From an uncultured Chloroflexota bacterium (GTDB lineage Bacteria > Chloroflexota > Anaerolineae > Aggregatilineales > Phototrophicaceae), in assembly GCA_903904765.1 (NCBI GenBank), contig CAIVEA010000591.1, positions 1-5,027 on the forward strand: a DNA stretch of 5,027 nt, written 5' to 3'. Under the pieces are notes generated by a model. It saw nothing but the letters and a program-made list of their open reading frames with translations, was not told where the DNA came from and made no database searches. Below, piece after piece: positions 1 to 5,027 of the stretch. The position numbers and the translations under genes are program-made. Position 1 is the first letter of the stretch, and each line of letters opens with the position of its first letter.

Positions 1-2
1 AG

Positions 3-824
3 CGTCCAAGTAACATGTGGGTCATTGATTTTTTTGACATGTCTGAATCTGAAGCGAAACAATATGAGCTTCCATTTGAACATGTAAAAACCTATGTAAA
101 ACCACTTCGAGATAACAACAATCGCCAGCACCGCCGAGAGAAATGGTGGCAGCATGGCGAAATTATCCCGAACATGCGTCGCGCATTGGTAACTTTGGAG
201 AGATTCATAGTTACGCCAAGAGTTGCGAAACATCGTCTTTTTACTTGGTTGAATACAGGCGTTATTCCAGATAATGCACTCTATATCTTCGCCCGTGCCG
301 ATGATTACTTCTTCGGCGTGCTGCACAGCACCCTGCACGAACGCTGGTCGCTGCGCTTGGGAACATCGCTGGAAGATCGTCCCCGCTACACGCCCACCAC
401 CACCTTTGAAACCTTCCCCTTCCCTTATCCCCCCGGTCACGAGGACACGGCGCACCCGGCCTACGCCGCCATCAGCGCCGCCGCCGCCGCCCTCCATGCC
501 GAACGCAGCGCGTGGCAGCACCCGCCCGAACTGGCGGAACTGGGCGCGACGGCGGACAGCCCCGCGCTGCGCGAACGCACCCTGACCAACCTGTATAACG
601 CGCTGGCCGCCCTGCGCGGGGAGGCGGATAGCAGCGAACGCATCCCCAAATCCGCCCGCGATTTCGCGCCGCGCCTGCGGGAACTGCACGACGCGCTCGA
701 TCGGGCGGTGCTGGCGGCCTATGGTTGGGACGATCTGGCGGACGGGTTACGCACGCCCGACGGCGAAGAAGCCCTGCTGCGGCGGCTGCTGGCGCTGAAC
801 GCGACCAGAGCCACAAGCGATTGA
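3..824 (+). CDS. C-terminal part of MmeI-like class I SAM-dependent DNA methyltransferase / type IIL restriction-modification enzyme (5' end outside window)
   Basis: The frame is open to the left edge, so the gene is cut by the window; the ATG at 15 is internal (RPSN precedes it). Full-length relatives are large single proteins carrying an adenine methyltransferase, often with an N-terminal nuclease, then a target-recognition domain. The catalytic motifs would lie upstream and are not seen, so restriction activity cannot be judged. Numbering from the Met at 15, visible family hallmarks are WVIDF (2-6), EKWWQHGE (42-49), the IFARADDYFFGVLHS stretch (91-105), RYTPTTTFETFPFP (124-137) and a tail with LTNLYN (190-195), a DFAPRLRELHDALD helix and AAYGWDDL (234-241). 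The end, RRLLALN, is also usual for the family, so the C-terminus looks intact. GC is about 42% up to ~290 and about 69% after it. A short GCC run (476-491) encodes an Ala tract. The gene converges on the ATPase gene. The family call is by recognition of conserved phrases; a solitary methyltransferase is the main alternative. Confidence 0.85.
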   Translation, partial: RPSNMWVIDFFDMSESEAKQYELPFEHVKTYVKPLRDNNNRQHRREKWWQHGEIIPNMRRALVTLERFIVTPRVAKHRLFTWLNTGVIPDNALYIFARADDYFFGVLHSTLHERWSLRLGTSLEDRPRYTPTTTFETFPFPYPPGHEDTAHPAYAAISAAAAALHAERSAWQHPPELAELGATADSPALRERTLTNLYNALAALRGEADSSERIPKSARDFAPRLRELHDALDRAVLAAYGWDDLADGLRTPDGEEALLRRLLALNATRATSD

Positions 825-835
825 ACCTTCACCCC

Positions 836-1648
836 CTACAGATGCCGCAGGAACGACTCGGGGTCGCGCAGGAAATCGCGGGTCAGGCGGACGTGTTCCA
901 GATCGTTATAGGCGACAGGGGCGATGGGCTGCGTGTCGAAGTTGAGGATGGTTGCGCCGGGGTAAGCCATCAAAATCGGGGAGTGGGTGGCGATGATGAA
1001 TTGCGCCCGCTGCCCCTCCACCAGCGGCTTCATGAGCGACAGGAACGCCATCTGCCGCAGGGGGGATAGCGGCGCTTCCGGTTCGTCCAGCAGGTACAGG
1101 CCGTCCGGCACGAACCGCGCCTGAAAGAAACTGAAGAAACTCTCGCCGTGCGAACGGTGGTCGAGATCGCCCTGATACTGCTCCTTTAGCGCGTGAAGTT
1201 CGCTGGCGAAAGGCAGTTTGGCGAGGCTGCGGGCATAGTCCGAACGATCGGCGTATTCCTCATCCACCGCCCGCAGATCGGCTTCCAGCCCCGCACGGAT
1301 GGCGCTCAGCCGCCGCGCATAGCCGAAGAAATCCTCGGCGCGCAGGAACAGCCCGCGCCGCGTTTGCTTGCTCCACGACAGCTTCAGGCAACCCGCCAAC
1401 CGCCGCGCCGCCGCCAGCGAGTCGTCCACGCCCATCTCCTGAGCGCCGGCTACGGGCAAGCGAGTCGCCGCCGCCAGCGCCTCCAGCAGCGTAGATTTGC
1501 CGCTGCCGTTCTCGCCCACCAGAAACGTGACCGGAGTCTCGAAATGCAGCGTATCCAGCGCACGGATGGCCGGCACGGTGAACGGGTATGCTCCGGCCTG
1601 CGAGTCCAGCGGCACGGTGCGCCGGACTTCGCGCAGATGAATGGTCAT
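836..1648 (-). CDS. AAA family ATPase of the ABC/RecF-like type (single-domain predicted ATPase)
   Basis: This is a 270-residue soluble ATPase with all core ABC-class elements in one chain: Walker A GENGSGKST (45-53), an ABC-signature-like SHGES (166-170), Walker B LYLLDEP (184-190) with Glu189 as probable catalytic base, a following D-loop-like EAPLSP, and the switch histidine His222 in IIATHSP (218-224). The roughly 110 residues between Walker A and the signature are helical-looking and charged (about 107-163), as in RecF/SMC-like proteins, but too short for a long coiled coil. No TOPRIM or HNH nuclease domain and no membrane segment is visible, so it is not an OLD nuclease or a complete transporter. 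It resembles the stand-alone predicted ATPases of the COG3910 type, whose substrate is not established. The ATG at 1646-1648 is chosen because a GAGGA site lies 7 nt upstream. It lies 22 bp downstream of the HEAT gene, so co-transcription is likely. Its stop is 11 bp from that of the convergent methyltransferase gene. Confidence 0.88.
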   Translation of the reverse strand: MTIHLREVRRTVPLDSQAGAYPFTVPAIRALDTLHFETPVTFLVGENGSGKSTLLEALAAATRLPVAGAQEMGVDDSLAAARRLAGCLKLSWSKQTRRGLFLRAEDFFGYARRLSAIRAGLEADLRAVDEEYADRSDYARSLAKLPFASELHALKEQYQGDLDHRSHGESFFSFFQARFVPDGLYLLDEPEAPLSPLRQMAFLSLMKPLVEGQRAQFIIATHSPILMAYPGATILNFDTQPIAPVAYNDLEHVRLTRDFLRDPESFLRHL

Positions 1649-1655
1649 GGCGGCA

Positions 1656-1660
1656 TCCTC
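1656..1660 (-). promoter_or_regulatory. Ribosome-binding site of the ATPase gene
   Basis: On the - strand this reads GAGGA, followed by 7 nt and then the ATG at 1648. It sits in the 22-bp gap between the HEAT stop codon and the ATPase start, and it supports this start and an operon with the HEAT gene. Confidence 0.7.
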
Positions 1661-1670
1661 AAGTTGCGGA

Positions 1671-2762
1671 TTACTCTCGCACCATGATGATAGCCTGTTC
1701 AGCTGCCTCCCTCACCAGCGCGTGTTCGCTGTGAAGCGCGGCCTGCTGGATGACAGATGCGGCGGACGAACCCAAGCTGGCGGTGATTTTGACGAACTGC
1801 GCCTGTACATCGGCGCTGGTCTCGCGCTGATAGGCGGCTTGCAGGCTATCGGCGGCGCGGGGGATGGGCAGCCACGCCAGCGGCCAGAGGGCGGCTTCGC
1901 GCACGGCGGGCAGCGGATCGGTCAGCGCCGTTTCCAGCGCCGCCAGCAAGCTCTCACCCGCCGCATGACCGACCAGATTCAGCTTCAGGTAATTGGTGGC
2001 GTGGAACAGGCCGCGCAGCACCGCTTGCCGCGTCTGTCCGGCCTGCTGCTGGATGAGGGTTGCCAGTTCCGCCAGACACGCCTCACCCACGATCTCCAGC
2101 AAACTGAGCGTCGCCGCGTACTGTACCTCGGCATCGGAGTCGTGCAGGCAGGCGCGAATCAGCGGGAGCGCCTGTGGCAGCGCGTTCGTGCCGAGTATTT
2201 CCAGCGCCTGTATCCGCACTTCCGGGTCATCCGCCAGCAAAATCCCCTCGAAAACGGGGATGGAGGCCGGGTCGTGGCAATCGCGCAGCCCCCACGCGGC
2301 GGCGGCGCGCACGCTGTCGGCTTCGGCCTTCAGCACCCGTGCCAGCAGTTGATACGCGCTCAACTCGTGGGCATCGCACAGCGCATACATCACATTTTCG
2401 CGCACGCGCACATCGCTATCGCCCAGCGCCTGCTGAATCATCGGCTCGATGGCGAACCACGAGAAGCCGTACAACTGACGGGCAACCGAAGCGCGGGTGG
2501 GGGCGCTGCCCTTGTTGAGCGCCTCCTGCATCACCAGCCGCGCCGCCCGGTCACCGCGCTGGTTCAGGATGCGGGCGGCGGCATAACGCACGTAGAAGGC
2601 TTCGCTGCGTAACGCCTCTGCCGCCACCTCCAGCGAAACCGTGCCGGGGGGCATCACCTCCAGCATACTCGCCAGCCGCTTGAGGGGCAGCAAACGCTTG
2701 CCCTTCAGCGTGTAGGTGGACGATAGACGCGGTTCACGGCCTGTAATCGGGGAATGATTCAT
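1671..2762 (-). CDS. HEAT-repeat (PBS-lyase-like) protein
   Basis: This gene encodes a 363-residue all-helical solenoid built of HEAT repeats, with no catalytic motif, signal peptide or membrane segment. Numbered from the ATG at 2762, the repeated pattern is a short loop often rich in D/P/A followed by V-R-x-x-A-A. The marker residue (Arg, once Gln) falls at 59, 90, 121, 152, 183, 214 and 245, that is every 31 residues exactly, then at 288, 320 (Gln) and 351, giving about ten units over nearly the whole chain. Clear examples are DVRVRENV, DPEVRIQAL and PAVREAALW. Such proteins generally act as binding scaffolds; PBS-lyase-type repeats also occur in phycobilisome lyases, but nothing here points to pigment chemistry. 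A TTG at 2780 is also in frame, but the ATG at 2762 has an AGGA site 8 nt upstream and is preferred. The ATPase gene follows after 22 bp, and hsp70 lies 105 bp upstream across a palindromic repeat. The specific partner is unknown. Confidence 0.88.
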   Translation of the reverse strand: MNHSPITGREPRLSSTYTLKGKRLLPLKRLASMLEVMPPGTVSLEVAAEALRSEAFYVRYAAARILNQRGDRAARLVMQEALNKGSAPTRASVARQLYGFSWFAIEPMIQQALGDSDVRVRENVMYALCDAHELSAYQLLARVLKAEADSVRAAAAWGLRDCHDPASIPVFEGILLADDPEVRIQALEILGTNALPQALPLIRACLHDSDAEVQYAATLSLLEIVGEACLAELATLIQQQAGQTRQAVLRGLFHATNYLKLNLVGHAAGESLLAALETALTDPLPAVREAALWPLAWLPIPRAADSLQAAYQRETSADVQAQFVKITASLGSSAASVIQQAALHSEHALVREAAEQAIIMVRE

Positions 2763-2770
2763 GGCGGGTA

Positions 2771-2774
2771 TCCT
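2771..2774 (-). promoter_or_regulatory. Ribosome-binding site of the HEAT-repeat gene
   Basis: On the - strand AGGA (within ACAGGAT) precedes the ATG at 2762 by 8 nt. The alternative TTG at 2780 has only a GAGG one base upstream, which is too close to work, so this site decides the start. Confidence 0.6.
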
Positions 2775-2779
2775 GTACA

Positions 2780-2848
2780 AACCTCAGCCCGCTGCACTGT
2801 GCTTAGCTTCCCCCTCCGCTGCGGAGAGGGGATAAGAGGGGTGAGGTT
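2780..2848. repeat. 69-bp nested inverted repeat (REP/MITE-like palindromic intergenic element)
   Basis: The ends are a perfect 7-bp inverted repeat, AACCTCA at 2780-2786 and TGAGGTT at 2842-2848. Pairing continues inward with 2788-2790 against 2838-2840 and 2792-2793 against 2835-2836, giving 12 pairs out of 14 positions. A second hairpin is nested inside: 2808-2818 pairs with 2822-2832 around a 3-nt loop (CTG), with one mismatch (2813/2827) and one G-T pair. The element fills most of the 105-bp gap between the hsp70 stop and the HEAT start. No T-run follows the hairpin on either strand, so it is not a classical intrinsic terminator, although it could attenuate or stabilise the message. The CT/AG-rich arms resemble dispersed intergenic palindromes common in several high-GC bacteria; whether it recurs in this genome cannot be seen from one window. 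Confidence 0.65.
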
Positions 2849-2867
2849 AATTCGTGTATCTATCACA

Positions 2868-4466
2868 CTATCGCAGCGTGGCGAGCGCGGCGCTGTCAAT
2901 CAGGGTCTTGCCCGTTTTCAGGTCAAATACGCTCAACTCCAACTGACGACGTTCGTTCACCTGAAACACCGCCTTCACGCGATCTTCCCCCGGCTGACCG
3001 GGCGGCAGCAACCGCGCCAGCAGCGCGGCGGCCTGTTCGCTATTGACGGGAATGATCTGCTGTTCGCTGCTCTGCGCCTGCGCCACAAAAACGGCCTGCC
3101 CGTCCTCGTACTGCACTTCCAGCATCGAGAACGAGTCGCTGTCCATCTCGGCAATCAGGAACTCGATGGCGCTCTGGTCGGCATGTGCCGCGCCCAGCAG
3201 CACTTCGACGGGCTGTGCGGTGGGATAGGCGCTGCCCGCCGGGATGATCTCGTCGTAGCGGTGCTGCCCGCTGGCGGGGTCGAGATGGCGCAGGCCGTAG
3301 CTGTGCGCCAGATAATCCTCCAGCCCGTAGCCCGCCGCCACTTGCAGCGCCCCTTCCACCACCGCAGTAAACGGCTTATCCGCCCGCACTGCCATGCCCG
3401 AAAAATACTCGCGCAGGTGGCGCTGCACCGATGGGATGAGCGACACACCGCCCACCAGCAGCACATAGCGTATATCCTCGCGGAAGATGCCGCGCCGCTG
3501 GGCGATGTGCATCACCTTATCTACCACATGGCGCAGGCTGTCATAGAAGCCGTTGTCCGCCAGCACCTGCTCCAATTCGGCGCGGCTGAACGGCAGCGTC
3601 ACCGGACGGGTGTCGGTCTGAAAGTGGATGTCCACCGACTCAGCCGTAGAGAGCGCAATTTTGGCGTTCTCGCAGGCGGTGAGCAGGGCGGTATAGTGCG
3701 CCCCCAGTTCGGAGATGCTCACGCCGCTGCGCCGCAGCACCGCCGCCAGCAGCCACTGGTCAATATCGCTGCCGCCGATCACGCGCCCCGCTTTGGCGAT
3801 CACCTTCGCGGCCTGCGCCTGCGCCTTGCCGCGCAACCGGTTCAGGAAGCCGCCCGTGTTCTCGCGCTTTTCCGGCAGTTGCACCAGCGACAGATCGAGC
3901 GTGCCGCCGCCAAAGTCGAACACCAGCACAATCGCGCCCGCTTCGGTCACGCGGTAGCCCAGCGCGGCGGCAGTGGATTCGTCCACAATCCGCACCTTCT
4001 CCGGCGGGATGTGGTCAATCACGCCTGTCAGCCACGTCAGATAATGCTCGAACGAGGCGACAGGCGTGGTCAGCACCAACTGTTCGATATCGCGCTCCGC
4101 ATAGGGCAGCGACGCTAACACATGCCGCACAAAACGGCTGCCCACATCCTGATCGGCCCATAGTGCCCCGTCAATATGACGCGGTTCGGGCGCGGGCAGC
4201 GCCACAATGCCGCGCTTGAAGTTGCGGAATAGGCGGTTATCGGCGCGAGTATCTAGCCGCGCCTCACGCACGGCCTCGCCCAGCGTGAACTGTCCCGCCT
4301 GCCCGTCGTGAACGTACAACAGCGAGGGGATCAGCGGCATCACGCCATCGGCGGTGGTGGAGGTCAGCCCCGACAGGGCGAGGACATCCGGCGCATTGGT
4401 CTGCTCATTCCATGCCGCGACCACACTGTTGGTCGTGCCGAAGTCCATAGCGATTTTGGCGCACAT
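2868..4466 (-). CDS. Hsp70-family (DnaK-like) protein, short form without helical lid
   Basis: This gene encodes a 532-residue cytoplasmic Hsp70-type ATPase. The nucleotide-binding domain is about residues 1-381 and has all expected landmarks: phosphate-1 DFGTTNS (8-14), Lys84 in the FKR segment aligned with the catalytic lysine of DnaK (K70), connect-1 VDESTAAALGY (161-171), phosphate-2 VFDFGGGTLDLS (182-193) with Thr189 matching DnaK T199, GGSDID (231-236), ENAKIALS (266-273) and the adenosine motif VLLVGG (335-340). It is therefore expected to bind and hydrolyse ATP. The remaining ~150 residues align loosely with the beta-sandwich substrate domain (IIPAG.AYPT at 407-416, HADQSAIEF, and a final AVFQVN..LELSVFDLKTGK block). 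The chain then stops, about 100 residues short of ordinary DnaK (~640), lacking the helical lid and the EEVD/KK-type tail. The usual hydrophobic interdomain linker (VLLLDVTP-like) is replaced by a LAHSYGLR segment. It is probably a specialised paralogue, not the housekeeping dnaK; no grpE or dnaJ is adjacent. The start is 6 bp after tag. Confidence 0.93.
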   Translation of the reverse strand: MCAKIAMDFGTTNSVVAAWNEQTNAPDVLALSGLTSTTADGVMPLIPSLLYVHDGQAGQFTLGEAVREARLDTRADNRLFRNFKRGIVALPAPEPRHIDGALWADQDVGSRFVRHVLASLPYAERDIEQLVLTTPVASFEHYLTWLTGVIDHIPPEKVRIVDESTAAALGYRVTEAGAIVLVFDFGGGTLDLSLVQLPEKRENTGGFLNRLRGKAQAQAAKVIAKAGRVIGGSDIDQWLLAAVLRRSGVSISELGAHYTALLTACENAKIALSTAESVDIHFQTDTRPVTLPFSRAELEQVLADNGFYDSLRHVVDKVMHIAQRRGIFREDIRYVLLVGGVSLIPSVQRHLREYFSGMAVRADKPFTAVVEGALQVAAGYGLEDYLAHSYGLRHLDPASGQHRYDEIIPAGSAYPTAQPVEVLLGAAHADQSAIEFLIAEMDSDSFSMLEVQYEDGQAVFVAQAQSSEQQIIPVNSEQAAALLARLLPPGQPGEDRVKAVFQVNERRQLELSVFDLKTGKTLIDSAALATLR

Positions 4467-4472
4467 TGCGGG

Positions 4473-5027
4473 TCATCCTTTGGGCAACTGTTGCACTTCG
4501 GCGTGGCGGAAACAGCCCGTCACATGATCGTTCACCATGCCCGTAGACTGCATGTGCGCGTAACAAATGGTCGAGCCGACGAATTTGAAGCCGCGCTTCA
4601 GCATATCCTTGCTCATGGCCTGCGACTCGCGGGTTTCGGCGGGGATTTCGCGCAGGCTGCTCCAGTGGTTGACGATGGGCGCGCCGTTCACGAACTGCCA
4701 CAAATAATCGCTGAACGAGCCGAACTGCTCTTTGACCGCCAGATACGCCCGTGCATTGGTCACGGAAGCTTGCACCTTCAGCCGATTGCGGATGATGCCG
4801 GGGTTCGCCAGCAGCGCGTTGAGCTTGGCCTCGTCGTAACGGGCGATGCGCTCGGCATCGAAGCCGTCATAGGCGGCGCGGTAGTTCTCGCGTTTCCGCA
4901 GCACGGTAATCCAACTCAATCCGGCCTGTACCCCTTCCAGAATTAGCATCTCGAAAAAACGTTGATCGTCGTAACAGGGGACACCCCATTCGGTATCGTG
5001 ATATTGCACGTACAGCGGGTCGTCGCC
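4473..5027 (-). CDS. tag: DNA-3-methyladenine glycosylase I (Tag), N-terminus outside window
   Basis: Tag excises 3-methyladenine from alkylated DNA, the first step of base-excision repair. The visible 184 residues follow the E. coli protein (187 aa) nearly end to end: DPLYVQYHDTEWGVP, LEGVQAGLSWITVL, KRENYRAA, GIIRNRLK, NARAYL, LWQFVNG, LKRGFKFVG.TICY and MVNDHVTGC. Counting from the right window edge, the Glu of LEGVQAG (residue 31, E. coli E38), the Trp of GLSW (39, E. coli W46) and the zinc ligands His10, His168 and Cys172 (E. coli H17, H175, C179) are all present. The fourth ligand, Cys4 in E. coli, would lie in the missing N-terminus. The GTG at 5007-5009 can be read as a start, but homology continues upstream (GDDPLY), so it is an internal valine and roughly 7-10 codons lie beyond the edge. 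The helix-hairpin-helix-like fold region looks intact. Hsp70 follows after 6 bp. Confidence 0.96.
   Translation of the reverse strand, partial: GDDPLYVQYHDTEWGVPCYDDQRFFEMLILEGVQAGLSWITVLRKRENYRAAYDGFDAERIARYDEAKLNALLANPGIIRNRLKVQASVTNARAYLAVKEQFGSFSDYLWQFVNGAPIVNHWSSLREIPAETRESQAMSKDMLKRGFKFVGSTICYAHMQSTGMVNDHVTGCFRHAEVQQLPKG
4476..4481 (-). promoter_or_regulatory. Ribosome-binding site of hsp70, embedded in the end of tag
   Basis: On the - strand AAAGGA lies 9 nt before the ATG at 4466 and overlaps the last Lys and Gly codons of tag, directly before its TGA stop (4473-4475). Ribosomes finishing tag would clear or re-initiate at this site, which suggests translational coupling. Confidence 0.7.

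Noticed and set aside
476..491. GCC triplet run as a simple-repeat element
   Set aside because: It is a short in-frame Ala tract in the methyltransferase C-terminus and needs no special explanation in 69% GC coding sequence.
1193..1687. + strand open frame of 164 codons opposite the ATPase gene
   Set aside because: It is an antisense shadow with R/Q-rich composition; the ATPase motifs on the - strand are decisive.
1641..2612. + strand open frame of 323 codons opposite the HEAT gene
   Set aside because: The strand opposite carries a protein with perfect 31-residue repeats. The + strand product has no family signature, and its apparent regularity only mirrors the repeat.
2808..2832. Intrinsic terminator after hsp70
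   Set aside because: The hairpin is strong, but the - strand sequence after it reads GCTAAGC, with no run of T, and the + strand side has none either. It is better described as part of the palindromic repeat.
2849..2867. Promoter for the HEAT-ATPase pair just after the hsp70 stop
   Set aside because: A TAGATAC-like stretch could pass as a -10 box on the - strand, but there is no convincing -35 at the right distance, so no promoter is claimed.
2754..4118. Long + strand open frame of 454 codons opposite hsp70
   Set aside because: It is a shadow on the antisense strand of a clear Hsp70 gene. Its product is rich in R, Q and H with no recognisable domain, typical of reading a GC-rich gene backwards.
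4308..4946. + strand open frame of 212 codons over the hsp70 start and tag
   Set aside because: It is antisense to two confidently identified genes and crosses their junction; there is no domain signature.
1..5027. tRNA, rRNA, CRISPR array or insertion sequence
   Set aside because: No cloverleaf, rRNA-like stretch, regularly spaced direct repeats or transposase motifs were seen on either strand. Only 2763-2867 exceeds 25 bp without a gene.

Overview
The window looks like a bacterial chromosome segment. Genes are packed end to end, bacterial Shine-Dalgarno sites precede the starts, and GC is high (about 69% by hand count over 301-780, and similar-looking elsewhere). The gene families alone do not fix the organism. 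High GC, a shortened Hsp70-family protein, a bacterial HEAT-repeat protein and a CT/AG-rich palindromic intergenic repeat would fit a Chloroflexota-like genome, but this is a low-confidence guess.

Layout. On the + strand, positions 3-824 hold the 3' end of a large gene that enters from the left. It encodes the C-terminal part (target-recognition region and tail) of an MmeI-like single-chain DNA methyltransferase or type IIL restriction-modification enzyme. Everything else is on the - strand and is read right to left: the 3' part of tag, DNA-3-methyladenine glycosylase I (4473-5027, entering from the right); an Hsp70-family protein without the helical lid (2868-4466); a HEAT-repeat protein (1671-2762); and a small ABC/RecF-type AAA ATPase (836-1648). 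The methyltransferase and the ATPase genes converge, with only 11 bases between their stop codons.

The - strand genes form one co-directional run. Tag and hsp70 are 6 bp apart, and the hsp70 ribosome-binding site sits in the last codons of tag. HEAT and ATPase are 22 bp apart, with the ATPase ribosome-binding site in the gap. The only real gap, 105 bp between hsp70 and the HEAT gene, is mostly filled by a 69-bp nested inverted repeat that looks like a REP/MITE-type element.

How the genes may work together. Tag repairs alkylated DNA (3-methyladenine) and the + strand gene modifies DNA. The Hsp70, HEAT and ATPase proteins are of chaperone, scaffold and nucleotide-driven-switch types, and their partners are not visible here. 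A joint role for these three is an inference from gene order only. The most notable signals are the abrupt fall from about 69% to about 42% GC inside the methyltransferase gene at its recognition region, the nested palindrome at 2780-2848, and the exact 31-residue periodicity of seven successive HEAT units.
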